A stretch of 64,000 nucleotides of DNA from positions 81,896 to 145,895 of the forward strand of contig JBBQTD010000004.1 of assembly GCA_038234715.1 (NCBI GenBank), written 5' to 3'. Positions within the stretch are counted from its first letter, which is position 1, and each line of letters begins with the position of its first letter. The position numbers were made by a program, and so were the translations under genes. Source of the stretch: SZAS-103 sp038234715. Lineage in GTDB: Bacteria; Pseudomonadota; Gammaproteobacteria; Xanthomonadales; Xanthomonadaceae. Of the stretch, positions 34,774-44,673 are shown in pieces. A model generated the notes under the pieces. It made no database searches. It was not told the DNA's origin and was given only the letters and a program-made list of their open reading frames with translations.

Positions 34774-35870
34774 GCGCAAATCCCCGCACCAGCGCCATCA
34801 CGACCAGGCGAGCGTGCATCCATGCACCGTTGCTGATGCTGATGCTGTGTGCAGCCGCCACAGCAATGTCCACAGCAGCGCAGACGTTGCCCGCTTCGGG
34901 AACGCCATCGCGCATGTCGTTCGATCGCTATTCGCCTCTCGCCAGCAGTAAGGAAATCGTGCGACGCACCCTGAGCCCGATCGAAGCCGATCGCGTTCTC
35001 GGATATCTGCGCGCGAAGTCGCAATCGCTTCCGGAACAGAGCATCGACCTTTCCGGCGAACATTTCGCGCTCTATGTCCCGCTGGGCAATGCACCACCGG
35101 AAGGGTACGGGCTGATTGTGTTCATCGCGCCCTGGGACGATGGCGCGATTCCCCGCGAATGGCGCCAGGTGCTCGATCGCCATCACATGATCTACGTCAG
35201 CGCCGATCGTTCGGGTAACCACAACAACATGCTGTGGCGGCGACTGCCGCTCGCGTTGCACGCCTACGAAAACATCGCTTCTCGTTATCGCCTGAATGCC
35301 GCGCGCGTCTACGTCTCCGGATTCTCGGGTGGGTCGCGCACGGCAATGCGCGCTGCGCCTTCGTATCCGGATGTGTTCCGTGGCGCGATCCTGAACTCCG
35401 GTAGCGATCCGTTTGGCGATTCCGGAATCGCAGTGCCACCCGCCGATCTGTTCCGCGAGTTCCAGGAACGCAGTCGGATCGTGCTGGTGTCCGGTACCGA
35501 GGATTTGCTGATCGTCGCGCGCGATGCTGGGATGCTCGACTCTGCAGCCAGGCTTTGCGTCACCGGGGTCAGTACCCAGCCAATGTTGCATACCTATCAT
35601 GTGTTGATGCGCGGCTTCATGCTTGAACGCGCAATCGTCGCGATCGAGAGCGGCGCCGGGGGGGATGCGACACGCCAGGCTGACGTCCTCGCAAACTGCC
35701 GTGAGGGGATCGCTGCAGCCGTGGCGCAGGGGCTGCAACAAGTGCATGCGCTTCTGGCACACGGCGACAGGGCGCAGGCCGGCCATCTCCTGTCACGGCT
35801 GGACGAGCGCTACGGAGGACTCGCCGCGCCGGATTCGGTCGACCTCGCGCACCAGGTCACTTCCAGGTAA
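34770..35870 (+). CDS. Secreted alpha/beta-hydrolase (PHB-depolymerase/feruloyl esterase-like)
   Basis: The 366-residue protein starts with a signal peptide (LLMLMLCAAATAMSTAAQ). The hydrolase core has the nucleophile elbow GFSGGSR near residue 190 and YGLIVFIAPWDDGAIPREW as the oxyanion region. The N-terminal extension resembles the PHB-depolymerase/feruloyl esterase family. It should act in the periplasm or outside the cell on an ester substrate. TTG 34770 overlaps the upstream stop; a later ATG near the signal peptide could be the true start. Confidence 0.7.
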   Translation: MSANPRTSAITTRRACIHAPLLMLMLCAAATAMSTAAQTLPASGTPSRMSFDRYSPLASSKEIVRRTLSPIEADRVLGYLRAKSQSLPEQSIDLSGEHFALYVPLGNAPPEGYGLIVFIAPWDDGAIPREWRQVLDRHHMIYVSADRSGNHNNMLWRRLPLALHAYENIASRYRLNAARVYVSGFSGGSRTAMRAAPSYPDVFRGAILNSGSDPFGDSGIAVPPADLFREFQERSRIVLVSGTEDLLIVARDAGMLDSAARLCVTGVSTQPMLHTYHVLMRGFMLERAIVAIESGAGGDATRQADVLANCREGIAAAVAQGLQQVHALLAHGDRAQAGHLLSRLDERYGGLAAPDSVDLAHQVTSR

Positions 35871-36065
35871 CGATTGCGCGAAACCCCGAACGGACCGATG
35901 CGACGTTGCATGCTGGGCGAACCAAGCCGGAATACTCCTGTGCACAAGCCCGTTGGACACGCCGCACTGCCCGCCAGACAGCGCTCTAGGGACGGGATTG
36001 CAACCATCATTCACCGCCGATCCGCGAACGCGTGCCACGCGGCGCCGCCCGATCCCATGGGTCCA

Positions 36066-38999
36066 TCAATGGATCCAATCGGATACCGGCGTCGGATGGG
36101 CGAACAGGAATCCCTGCCCGAAACCGCAACCAAGGGCATTCAGCAATTCGCACTGGGCCTCGGTCTCGATGCCTTCGCCGACCACATCGATGTCGAGCGA
36201 CTTGGCCAGCGCAAGGATCGCGCGCACCACGACCTCACTGCCCTTGCCCTCGGGATGGATCAGATCGGCGATGAAAGAGCGATCGATCTTCAAGGCCTTG
36301 ATCGGAAACCGGTGCAGGTACGACAGCGCCGAATAGCCCGTACCGAAATCGTCGAGTTGGGCCGTAATGCCGCCATCGCTCAATTGCTCGAGCGTATTGA
36401 GGACGGACTGCGAATTGTCCAGCAAGGCCCCTTCGGTCAATTCAATGCGCAGGCGTCCAGGCTTTATCCCGTGGTGCCTCGCCAGCGCGAGCAAGCGGGG
36501 CGCGAGATCGGGCGAGCGGAAGTGCCGCGGCGAGACGTTGATGCTCACGTAGTGCATGGTTCCAGCGATCGAATTGAAATGGCGGCACGTCTCCTCGAAC
36601 ATCAGCCAATCGATCTGCTCGATCAACCCGCTGTCTTCGGCGACGTTCAGGAAATCCAAAGGCAGCAGGACGCCCCTCTCTTCGTGCCGCCAGCGCAGCA
36701 GGGCCTCGTAACCGATCGTCGCCCGATCCGTCAGACGCACGATTGGCTGGAAATAGGGAACGAAGTTGCCACTCGCTATCGCGCGCCGCAGGTCGCTTTC
36801 CAGGTCGTGCACGCGCAGGGCCTCGAAGCGCAGCGCTTCGTCGAACAGTTCAAAGCGATTGCGACCCTTGGTCTTGGCCCGGTACATGGCGACATCGGCG
36901 TCGCGAAGCAACTCCTCGGGTCGCCGGTACTGCGCGCCCATCAAGGCGATGCCGATGCTGGCGGAGGTGAACAATTCCTTGCCGGCAACGGCGATCGGTC
37001 CCGACAACGCGGCAAGAATCCGCCCTGCAACATCGCAAACTTCATTGAGGCCAGTGATGCCCTCGACGAGCACCGCGAATTCATCGCCACCCAGTCTCGC
37101 GACCGTGTCGGGCAGCCGCACTGCAGCCGCGATCAAGCGACTGGCCTGCTTGAGCAACTCGTCTCCCACCAGGTGGCCCACGCTGTCGTTGACGATCTTG
37201 AATCGGTCAAGGTCCAGGAACAGGACCGCGAAGCTGTGCTCGGGATCGCGCTGGTAGGCCGCCATCGCGCGCTGCATGCGATCGAGCAGGCGGGTGCGGT
37301 TCGGCAGTCCGGTCAGCGCATCGTGCAACGCCTGGTGGGTCAGCGACTCCTCTGCGCGCTCGCGTTCGGCGATCTGGCCACGCAACTTGCGGTTGGCATT
37401 GGCAAGCTCACGCGTGCGTTCCTCGACGCGACGCTCGAGCTCCGCGTAGGCGGCCTTCAGGTTGTCCTGCGCGCGCTTGCGCAGCAGGCCGCTGGCGATA
37501 TGGAAGGACACGAAGGTCAGCAGTTCCTGGTCGCGTTCGCTGAACAGGATGTCGTGGGAGTAACTCTGCACCGTGATGACGCCGACCGTACGCTCATCGC
37601 GCATCAGTGGCACGCCGAGCCAGCAGATGGATCGTGGGCCAAAGCTCTGCACCTCGCCGGCGCGCGCGAGTTTGTCGATCGCGGCGCGATCGGCCAGCAA
37701 TGGCCGCCCCGTGCGCAGCACGTAATCGGTAAGGCCGCGTGCGAGTTTGCGCGGCTCCCATCCGGTGGTGTCGCGCTCGTCCACCGCATACGGAAAGTGG
37801 ACTTCGTCGCCATCCTCGGACAGCAAGGCGATGTAGAAATTGCGCGCATACAGCAGCTCGTCCACTTCCTTGTGCACGGCCGCGTAAAACTCTTCCAGCG
37901 TGTCGGCCGCCATCGACAGCTCGGCGATGCGATAGAGCGCGCGCTGGAGGTGTTCCGCACGCTGGCGCTCGACCACCTCGGAGCGCAGTTCGAGGTTCGC
38001 CATCGCCAGCTCTCTCGTGCGCTCGAAGACCCTGCGTTCGAGTTCAGACTGCTGCTGCTTGCGCTCCAGTGCGGTAAGGATGTGTTGGGCGACGTACGAC
38101 AACAGCGTGCGATCTTCGTCGTCGTAGCCCACGCTCGCGTCATAGCTTTGCACGACGATCGCGCCGCGTACCTTGGTGTCGTCGAGCATCGGCACGCCGA
38201 GCCACGCATAGCTCTCGGGACCGTGTTCGTCGTCGTACACCATGCCCAGTTGATCGCGGATCGTGTCGGAAGGCCCCATGAGCGCGTGACCGTGCCGGAT
38301 CAGACCGACGGTCAGGCTGTTCGGCAGTGCATCCAGCGGAATCTCCATGTCCGGGTCGGCCTCGTACGGATCGAGGACGTCAGCGAAATACAGGAAACGC
38401 AGGCAGTCCTTGTCTTCGTCGTAGAGGGCGATGAAGAAATTTTCCGCGTACATCAAGCCGGTCACGATCTGATGCAGCCCACGCAGCATCTTCGGCATTT
38501 CCATTTGCGCGCTGGCCATGTCGGCGATCGCGTACAACGCGCTCTGCAACCGTTCGGCTTTCTGCAGCCGCAACACACGCGCACTCAGATGGGTGCGCTC
38601 GAGCAGCGCCGCGCCAAAAAGATGGGCGCGATCGACCAGCATCGTCCAGTCGTGGCCCGGGTCGGTCCCATCGGTTTCGAGTGCCATCGCAAGCCAGCTG
38701 TCGGCCTGGTCCACGCGCCACGCGGTGGCAATGACGCCACGCCGCGTGTGCGACTGGCCGTCTGGGCGAGCGATCACACGGTCGAGTGCTGCCTCGGTTT
38801 CAGGAGAAACCGGCCCGCTGCACCAGTCCGCGCGTTGGCCGCCTTGGCTCCATGCCAGTGCGACGTGGCGGAAACAGGGCACGCCGCGCGCGCGTTCAGC
38901 CAGCGCGATGCCCAGATCCCTCATCGGCCCGACTCCAGGCAGCGCCAATGTCGCTACTGGCTCGGGAAAGGCCACGCTGATGTGCTGTGATCGCTGCAT
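36066..38999 (-). CDS. GAF-GAF-GGDEF-EAL c-di-GMP turnover protein
   Basis: The product is about 977 residues from ATG 38999 (MQRSQHIS); an upstream ATG at 39074 is closer to the divergent sigma gene and less plausible. Two GAF sensor domains are joined by coiled-coil linkers (ERKQQQSELERRVFERTREL; then YAELERRVEERTREL). The GGDEF motif is intact (RLGGDEFAVL), with an RxxD inhibitory site five residues upstream (RLPD). The EAL motif is intact (GYEALLRW), with DDFGTGYSAL and LKIDRSFI. Both synthesis and hydrolysis of c-di-GMP are possible. It shares its double-GAF architecture with the protein at 46923. Confidence 0.92.
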   Translation of the reverse strand: MQRSQHISVAFPEPVATLALPGVGPMRDLGIALAERARGVPCFRHVALAWSQGGQRADWCSGPVSPETEAALDRVIARPDGQSHTRRGVIATAWRVDQADSWLAMALETDGTDPGHDWTMLVDRAHLFGAALLERTHLSARVLRLQKAERLQSALYAIADMASAQMEMPKMLRGLHQIVTGLMYAENFFIALYDEDKDCLRFLYFADVLDPYEADPDMEIPLDALPNSLTVGLIRHGHALMGPSDTIRDQLGMVYDDEHGPESYAWLGVPMLDDTKVRGAIVVQSYDASVGYDDEDRTLLSYVAQHILTALERKQQQSELERRVFERTRELAMANLELRSEVVERQRAEHLQRALYRIAELSMAADTLEEFYAAVHKEVDELLYARNFYIALLSEDGDEVHFPYAVDERDTTGWEPRKLARGLTDYVLRTGRPLLADRAAIDKLARAGEVQSFGPRSICWLGVPLMRDERTVGVITVQSYSHDILFSERDQELLTFVSFHIASGLLRKRAQDNLKAAYAELERRVEERTRELANANRKLRGQIAERERAEESLTHQALHDALTGLPNRTRLLDRMQRAMAAYQRDPEHSFAVLFLDLDRFKIVNDSVGHLVGDELLKQASRLIAAAVRLPDTVARLGGDEFAVLVEGITGLNEVCDVAGRILAALSGPIAVAGKELFTSASIGIALMGAQYRRPEELLRDADVAMYRAKTKGRNRFELFDEALRFEALRVHDLESDLRRAIASGNFVPYFQPIVRLTDRATIGYEALLRWRHEERGVLLPLDFLNVAEDSGLIEQIDWLMFEETCRHFNSIAGTMHYVSINVSPRHFRSPDLAPRLLALARHHGIKPGRLRIELTEGALLDNSQSVLNTLEQLSDGGITAQLDDFGTGYSALSYLHRFPIKALKIDRSFIADLIHPEGKGSEVVVRAILALAKSLDIDVVGEGIETEAQCELLNALGCGFGQGFLFAHPTPVSDWIH

Positions 39000-39116
39000 G
39001 GCCCCACGACACTGCCCGCTTGGGTGGAGCATAGCAATGCTGGCGCGTTGCGTGGGAAGTCGACCCACCGTCATGCGGGGATGCCGGAACCGCGCGCATC
39101 ACGTACGCTATCGTGC

Positions 39117-39665
39117 ATGGATGCCGAGCCAACGGACGAATCCCTGATGCTGGCCTACGGCACCGGCGACGTGGGTGCGTTCGAGACGCTGTACGCGAGG
39201 CATCGCGGTGGCCTGTTCCGCTACCTGGTCCGGCATTTGCGCCAGCAGGCGCTTGCCGAGGAGTGCTTCCAGGACGTCTGGAGCCGTCTGATCGCCGCGC
39301 GCGAACGCTATCGCCCCGAAGCGCGCTTCACCACCTGGCTGTACCAGATCGCAAGCAATCGGCTGACTGACCATTGGCGCTCGCAGGGTCGGCACGGCGC
39401 CTTTGTCGAGGATGGCGCGGAGCGCGCCGAGCGCGAACCTGATCCCTCGACCCCCGACCGCGTCCTGTCGGAATTTGAACAGCGCCGGCAATTGCAACTC
39501 GCACTTGAGGAATTGCCGCCCGAGCAGCGCGAAGCAGTACTGCTGCGACTGGACCAGGAACTCGGGCTCGAAGAAATTGCCCAAATCACAGGAGTTGGGC
39601 GCGAAACAGTGAAATCCCGTTTGCGCTATGCGATGGACAAACTGCGCGGGAGGCTGGGCTCATGA
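39117..39665 (+). CDS. RNA polymerase ECF sigma factor
   Basis: The 182-residue product is an extracytoplasmic function sigma-70. Region 2 is YGTGDVGAFETLYARHRGGLFRYLVRHL ... FQDVWSRLI (with W of the -10 recognition part), and region 4 is LPPEQREAVLLRLDQELGLEEIAQITGVGRETVKSRLRYAMDKLR. ATG 39117 (MDAEPTDES) fits the family; the frame extends further upstream without conservation. The stop overlaps the next gene (ATGA-type), which encodes a membrane protein likely to be its anti-sigma factor. The promoter must lie in the 117-bp divergent region shared with the c-di-GMP gene. Confidence 0.92.
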   Translation: MDAEPTDESLMLAYGTGDVGAFETLYARHRGGLFRYLVRHLRQQALAEECFQDVWSRLIAARERYRPEARFTTWLYQIASNRLTDHWRSQGRHGAFVEDGAERAEREPDPSTPDRVLSEFEQRRQLQLALEELPPEQREAVLLRLDQELGLEEIAQITGVGRETVKSRLRYAMDKLRGRLGS

Positions 39666-40861
39666 CGCAATCGCCGCAGCAGCCGCAGATGCCGCCTCCC
39701 GAGCCGCTGGACGCATCGGAGCAGGCACTGGCGCGAGCGCTGCGCAATCTGCCCGTGGGCGCACCGCCGCCCGAACTGGACGCGCGAATCCTCGGCGCGG
39801 CGCGGCGTGCAGTGCATCTTGCACAGCCGCGCAAGCGTGATCGACGCTGGCTGGTTGGACTGGGCACCGCCGCGAGCGCGCTGCTCGCGATCGGAGTGCT
39901 GGTAAAGACGCATGCACCCGACCAAGGTGGGTTCACGCCACCAGCGTCGACGACGAGCCCCGCGCCTGCCCCTGCGCAAGAACCGACCAGCGCGTCCGCA
40001 GCGGGGGCGGCGGCCGCGGCCGCGACGTCGGAGCCATTGCAGGACAAGAAGGCCCGGGACAGTGCGGACGCGACACTGGAAACTGCGGCAAAGCAGATCG
40101 CACCGGCCGACAACGCTGCGCCTCCCCCATCCAGGGAAATGGCGCCACCTGCGGAGTCCGGACGCCAGCAGGCACAACAGGCAACCGGCCCTTCCGGCAT
40201 CCTGGTTGCAAAGCAGGCCCCAAGCGCATTTCCAGCCCAATCCCCGGCCATTCGCGAGACGCGGCCAGCAACGCAGAATTTGCCCGCCCCGCCGCCGCCT
40301 CCTGTTGTGCTGGAAGAATCCACGCCGATGTCGCCGCGTGCGCCATCGCCAATGCCTGTCCTTTCCAGCGACGAACGAGCCGAACGCAAGGCAGAGCAGG
40401 ACGGCGCTGCGCGGCGAGATTCCGAAGCCGGCTACGCGGCGGCACCGGCATCCGCCCCGGTGGCTGGCGCCCCAAGCGACCGGGCCGATATGAGCAACCC
40501 GAAAACCAGCGCACCTCCGCAGGGCGCAATCCAATCGCGCTCGATCTCGGCGGGAGCCTTGAAGTCCAGCCAGCCGGCCGCGACCGGCGGTTCGACAAAT
40601 ACCGTGACGAATCCGAACGCCGACGACAACCTGGATCGCGTCGAAGTCGACGCCGGCAGGATCGAGCACGCCAAAGACTCCAAGGCACCGCTACCCGCGG
40701 TCGACGACGATGCAATGCTTCCGCCGAGCCTGTGGATCGAGCGGATCCGGGTACGCGTGAAGGCCGCCGATGGCGTTGGTGCCCGCCAGAGCCTGCAGCG
40801 TTTCCGCGTACGCTATCCCGACGCGGGGATTCCGGACGACCTGCAGCACCTGCTGCAATGA
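39662..40861 (+). CDS. Probable anti-sigma factor, single-span membrane protein
   Basis: The 399-residue product has one central-N-terminal transmembrane segment (RWLVGLGTAASALLAIGVLV, about residues 62-81). The cytoplasmic part is short. The long periplasmic part is rich in Ala, Pro and Gln (low complexity, about 90-250), ending with a more conserved segment (PPSLWIERIRVRVKAADGVGARQSLQRF). The ECF gene stop overlaps its ATG. By position it is a membrane anti-sigma factor. No zinc-binding HxxxCxxC motif is seen, so mechanism is uncertain. Confidence 0.7.
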   Translation: MTQSPQQPQMPPPEPLDASEQALARALRNLPVGAPPPELDARILGAARRAVHLAQPRKRDRRWLVGLGTAASALLAIGVLVKTHAPDQGGFTPPASTTSPAPAPAQEPTSASAAGAAAAAATSEPLQDKKARDSADATLETAAKQIAPADNAAPPPSREMAPPAESGRQQAQQATGPSGILVAKQAPSAFPAQSPAIRETRPATQNLPAPPPPPVVLEESTPMSPRAPSPMPVLSSDERAERKAEQDGAARRDSEAGYAAAPASAPVAGAPSDRADMSNPKTSAPPQGAIQSRSISAGALKSSQPAATGGSTNTVTNPNADDNLDRVEVDAGRIEHAKDSKAPLPAVDDDAMLPPSLWIERIRVRVKAADGVGARQSLQRFRVRYPDAGIPDDLQHLLQ

Positions 40862-40897
40862 CTGCGTTGTTTGGCTTGATTGCGTGAACGGCCTGAA

Positions 40898-41491
40898 ATG
40901 ATCCTGTGGACGCTGTCCGCGCCGGCGTGCTTCGAACTGGTCGTCAAGAAAAGCCGCTTCCTTGCGCAGGCTGCGGCGATGGATGGCGTGGAACTGGCGC
41001 CTGCGTTTCTCAGCTCGGTGCATGCACGAGACGCGAACCACCACTGCTGGGTGTACCGGGTGGGCGGGGTCTATCGCTCATCCGACGATGGAGAGCCATC
41101 GGGTACCGCGGGCCGACCAATCCTGGCCGCGATCGACGGCCAGCATTGCAACCGCGTGATGATCGTCGTGGCACGCTGGTTCGGCGGCATCAAGCTTGGC
41201 GCCGGCGGACTCGTGCGGGCATACGGTGGGGCGGCATCCGAATGCCTGCGCAACGCGATGAAAACGCCACTCGTCGCACTCGTGCAGGTGGCAATCGCCT
41301 GCGGATTCGAGCACGTCGGCACCGTGCACCAACTGATCACCCAGTGCGGTGCGATCAAGCGCGCCGAGGCTTTCACCGACAATGGCCTGCATTTCGACGT
41401 CGAATTGCCGCGCGAACGTCTTCCAGCCTTGCAAAGTGCGCTGCGCGACGCCACCCGTGGTCAGGCACACCTTGTGGAAGCTCCTGAATGA
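40898..41491 (+). CDS. yigZ: YigZ/IMPACT-family protein (UPF0029)
   Basis: The 197-residue product has the IMPACT N-terminal domain with KKSRFLAQAA, HHCWVYRVGG, SSDDGEPSGTAGRPIL and the signature VVARWFGGIKLGAGGLVRAYGGAASECL, followed by the C-terminal DUF1949 part. In bacteria its role is poorly known, possibly in ribosome or translation quality. ATG 40898 (MILWTL) is more typical than TTG 40880. Its stop overlaps the ABC gene start by four bases. Confidence 0.9.
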   Translation: MILWTLSAPACFELVVKKSRFLAQAAAMDGVELAPAFLSSVHARDANHHCWVYRVGGVYRSSDDGEPSGTAGRPILAAIDGQHCNRVMIVVARWFGGIKLGAGGLVRAYGGAASECLRNAMKTPLVALVQVAIACGFEHVGTVHQLITQCGAIKRAEAFTDNGLHFDVELPRERLPALQSALRDATRGQAHLVEAPE

Positions 41492-43299
41492 ATCAACCCG
41501 CGAACGCATCGGCATCCACCCCATCGCCTCCCGCTGCCTCCCCCGCTCGGGTGAACCTGCGACCACTGGTTGCGCTTTGGCCGTTCGTACGCCGCTATCC
41601 GAAACTGATCGCAGGGTGGCTCGGATTCCTCGCGCTGTCTTCGGCGTCAACGCTTACCTTGCCGGTCGCCGTGCGTTTCATGATCGACCGTGGCTTCAGC
41701 CATGCGCAAAGCGGTTCGATCAACCTGTGGTTCCTGCTCCTGCTCGCGGTCGCGTTGGTCCTCGCGTTTGCCACAGCCGGACGCTTCTACTGCGTCAGCC
41801 TGCTCGGCGAACGCGTGATCGCCGACCTGCGCCGGCAGCTTTATGATCAGTTGATGCGCCTGGACATGGCGTTCTTCGAACGCACGCGGACCGGTGAACT
41901 CGTCTCGCGACTGTCGGCCGATACCGAGCTGCTGCGCACGGTCGTCGCGTCGAGCATGTCGATTGCCCTACGCAGCGTGATCACCGTGCTCGGGGCGGCA
42001 ACCATGCTCGCGGTGACAAGTCCGCGGCTGGCCGGCTTCGCGGCAATCGGGATTCCACTGGTGATCCTCCCGATCGTCCTGTTCGGCCGTCGCGTGCGCG
42101 GCATGTCGCGGAACAGCCAGGACCGCATCGCCGACGCGAATGCGCGCGCTGGCGAGACGCTCAATGCCATGCACACCGTGCAGAGCTACGCGCGCGAATC
42201 GCATGAGAGCGCGCGTTTCGCGGGCGCGGTCGAACGTGCGTACGCCGCCGCGCGCAAGCGGGTGCGCACGCAATCGATCCTCACCGCATCGGTGATCACC
42301 CTCGTATTCGGTGCGATCGTTGCGGTGCTGTGGATCGGCGCGCATGACGTGATCGGCGGCGGCATGACCGCGGGCACCCTTCTGCAGTTCGTGTTCTACG
42401 CTGTGTTTGGCGCCGGCTCGGTCGGAGCGCTCAGTGAAGTCTGGGCGGAAGTGCAGCGCGCGGGCGGCGGCATGGCCCGGATCAACGAGCTGCTTGCCGA
42501 AGTGCCAAGCATCGCGACGCCGGCGCATCCGCGCACATTGCCGTCAGCCGGCAGCGGGAACGCGATCGGAGCAATTGCCTTCGAGAACGTGCGATTCCAC
42601 TACCCCGCGCGCCCGGACACAGCCGCACTGGAGGACTTCTCGCTCACCGTGCGGCCGGGCGAGACGATTGCGCTCGTTGGACCGTCCGGCGCCGGCAAAA
42701 GTACCGTGCTGCAACTCCTGTTGCGCTTCCACGATCCGGACGCCGGCACGATCCGGGTCGATGGTGTTGACTTGCGCGATCTCGATCCGACCCAACTGCG
42801 CGAGCGCATCGCGCTGGTACCGCAAGACCCTGTCATTTTCGGCGCGGACGCACTGGAAAACATCCGCTACGGAAAGCTCGACGCGAGCGAAGAGGAAGTC
42901 GTCGCCGCCGCGCGCAACGCCGAGGCACACGAATTCCTCAGCGCACTGCCTGAGGGATACCGCAGCTTCCTGGGCGAGAAAGGCACCCGTCTATCGGGGG
43001 GCCAGCAGCAGCGTCTCGCTATCGCGCGAGCGGTGTTGAAGGACGCGCCAATCCTTTTGCTCGACGAAGCCACCAGCGCACTCGATGCGCAAAGCGAACG
43101 CGCCATCCAGCAGGCGCTCGAACGGTTGATGCGCGGTCGCACCACGCTGGTCATCGCACATCGACTTGCGACCGTGTTGCGCGCCGACTGCATCGTCGTG
43201 CTCGACCACGGTCGCATCGTCGCCACGGGTACGCATGCGGAACTGGTCGCGCAGGGCGGCCTGTACGCGGAGCTGGCCAGGCTGCAATTCGCCCCCTGA
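41488..43299 (+). CDS. ABC exporter, fused transmembrane and ATPase domains
   Basis: The 603-residue protein has a six-helix transmembrane domain (about 25-330) and a C-terminal nucleotide-binding domain. The latter has Walker A GPSGAGKST, signature LSGGQQQRLAIARA, Walker B ILLLDEATSALD and the H-loop IAHRL. It is a homodimeric MsbA/BmrA-type half-transporter. The substrate could be a lipid or a drug; the neighbours do not say. ATG 41488 overlaps the yigZ stop. Confidence 0.9.
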   Translation: MNQPANASASTPSPPAASPARVNLRPLVALWPFVRRYPKLIAGWLGFLALSSASTLTLPVAVRFMIDRGFSHAQSGSINLWFLLLLAVALVLAFATAGRFYCVSLLGERVIADLRRQLYDQLMRLDMAFFERTRTGELVSRLSADTELLRTVVASSMSIALRSVITVLGAATMLAVTSPRLAGFAAIGIPLVILPIVLFGRRVRGMSRNSQDRIADANARAGETLNAMHTVQSYARESHESARFAGAVERAYAAARKRVRTQSILTASVITLVFGAIVAVLWIGAHDVIGGGMTAGTLLQFVFYAVFGAGSVGALSEVWAEVQRAGGGMARINELLAEVPSIATPAHPRTLPSAGSGNAIGAIAFENVRFHYPARPDTAALEDFSLTVRPGETIALVGPSGAGKSTVLQLLLRFHDPDAGTIRVDGVDLRDLDPTQLRERIALVPQDPVIFGADALENIRYGKLDASEEEVVAAARNAEAHEFLSALPEGYRSFLGEKGTRLSGGQQQRLAIARAVLKDAPILLLDEATSALDAQSERAIQQALERLMRGRTTLVIAHRLATVLRADCIVVLDHGRIVATGTHAELVAQGGLYAELARLQFAP

Positions 43300-43320
43300 A
43301 CCGCAGGTCGCCGCGACGCT

Positions 43321-43578
43321 TCAGAGGTCGTCGTCGTCCAGTTCGGTGGACGAGACGCTCTGGCGCTTGATCGCAAGCGGCCCAATCAGGTTGACCGCGC
43401 GCTGCAGTGCGACGCGCTCCTGGGTGTACTGCGGCGCGGTTTCAACGACGCGTTTCGACGCCGCATCCAGGGCAGCGGTCGTGGCGCGATCGTCGGGCAG
43501 CAGACCGATCAGGCATTTCATCAGTTCGCGCATCACGATCACTTCAGCGCGCAAGTTGGCTTCTTCGGCGGGGTTCAT
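43321..43578 (-). CDS. Small hypothetical protein
   Basis: The 85-residue product starts at MNPAEEANLRAEVIVMRELMKCLIG with GGAG six bases upstream. It has an N-terminal helix and an acidic tail (STELDDDDL). I do not recognise the family. It is convergent with the ABC exporter, which ends 22 bp away, and lies 132 bp downstream of the fatty acid hydroxylase-like gene on the same strand. Confidence 0.65.
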   Translation of the reverse strand: MNPAEEANLRAEVIVMRELMKCLIGLLPDDRATTAALDAASKRVVETAPQYTQERVALQRAVNLIGPLAIKRQSVSSTELDDDDL

Positions 43579-43710
43579 GGAAGTCTCCGGACGGGCTGCG
43601 TCAGCTGACGATGCGATGCCGATTCTGGCACGCGGTCTCGCAATCGTCGCACCGTTCGGCGGCGCGTCGGCTCCGTACGCCGGAGCAGGCGCTCCTGCGC
43701 CTGTGTGCAT

Positions 43711-44508
43711 TCACTGGATCCTTGTACGGAACGGAAACGCGAGCTGCCCCACCAGTCCTGCCGGCACCGACGTCGCGGTTCCGAACACCGTCGGGCGCAC
43801 GTCCCTGGGCATGTAGTAGGTGCCGAACAGCATGTCGATCACCGGCAACAGTCCGGCGAAATTCCTGTCCCGCGCGGCGGTTTCGTCGGTGTGGTGCCAG
43901 CGATGGAAGCGCGGCGAGACGATGACCCCGCGCAGCGGGCCCCAGTCCCAATCGACATGTGCGTGGACCAGGATCGCGAGCAGTGTCAGCACTGGCATGA
44001 TCCCCGCCACTGCGACTGGCGCAAATCCCATCGCCAGGACAGGCAGGGTGGTTGCGATCTTCATGCCCGCATCGTTGGCCGGATGCAGGCGCACTGCGGA
44101 CAACCAGTCCAGGTCGACCGAAGAATGATGGACCGCATGGAATTTCCACAATCCCGAGCTGTGGAACCAGCGATGCATCCAGTAGCCGATGATCTCGGTC
44201 GTCAGCACGATGCCGATGCCCTGGACCCACAGCGGCAGATGCGATACCGGCCCATGGCCATGCAGGATCAGGTTCAGGTCGACGCGTCCATAAATCGCAT
44301 ACCCGACAGGGGCGAGCACGATCAGCATGCCCACGGCAGTCACAACGCGCGTGACCAACGGTGTAAACGCCCAATAGCCCAGGTCCGTCCAGAAACCGCG
44401 ACGCAACATCGGTAGCCGTTGCACGCGTGGCCGGAGCAGCTCGATCAGCCGAAACGCGATGAGCAGGATGAAGAATCCGGCGATTACGGACTTGATGGTC
44501 GGATGCAT
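43711..44508 (-). CDS. Sterol desaturase / fatty acid hydroxylase family protein
   Basis: The 265-residue integral membrane protein has the histidine clusters of the fatty acid hydroxylase superfamily: MHRWFHSSG, FHAVHHSS and FHRWHHTD. These bind a di-iron centre. Several transmembrane helices surround them. It would hydroxylate or desaturate a lipid at the inner membrane. The exact substrate is not predictable from this context. It ends just before the small hypothetical gene and starts 165 bp from the divergent OPT transporter. Confidence 0.88.
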   Translation of the reverse strand: MHPTIKSVIAGFFILLIAFRLIELLRPRVQRLPMLRRGFWTDLGYWAFTPLVTRVVTAVGMLIVLAPVGYAIYGRVDLNLILHGHGPVSHLPLWVQGIGIVLTTEIIGYWMHRWFHSSGLWKFHAVHHSSVDLDWLSAVRLHPANDAGMKIATTLPVLAMGFAPVAVAGIMPVLTLLAILVHAHVDWDWGPLRGVIVSPRFHRWHHTDETAARDRNFAGLLPVIDMLFGTYYMPRDVRPTVFGTATSVPAGLVGQLAFPFRTRIQ

Positions 44509-44673
44509 GGTTTCGCGTCCAGGGCTCGACTACTCTCCCTGAACGCGTATCCCGACGTACGGTTGACGCAGTGGCAGTCTCGGCAGAAGGGCGCTGCACG
44601 GCCCGATTTGCTATGTTCCCACCCTGACAGCGCGCCACAAGGCGCGTCCAACCGATGACCACGGAATCCGCCA

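Noticed and set aside
35874..38990. A 1038-codon plus-strand ORF opposite the GGDEF-EAL gene
   Set aside because: The minus strand encodes an unmistakable GAF-GGDEF-EAL protein; the plus frame is composition-driven.
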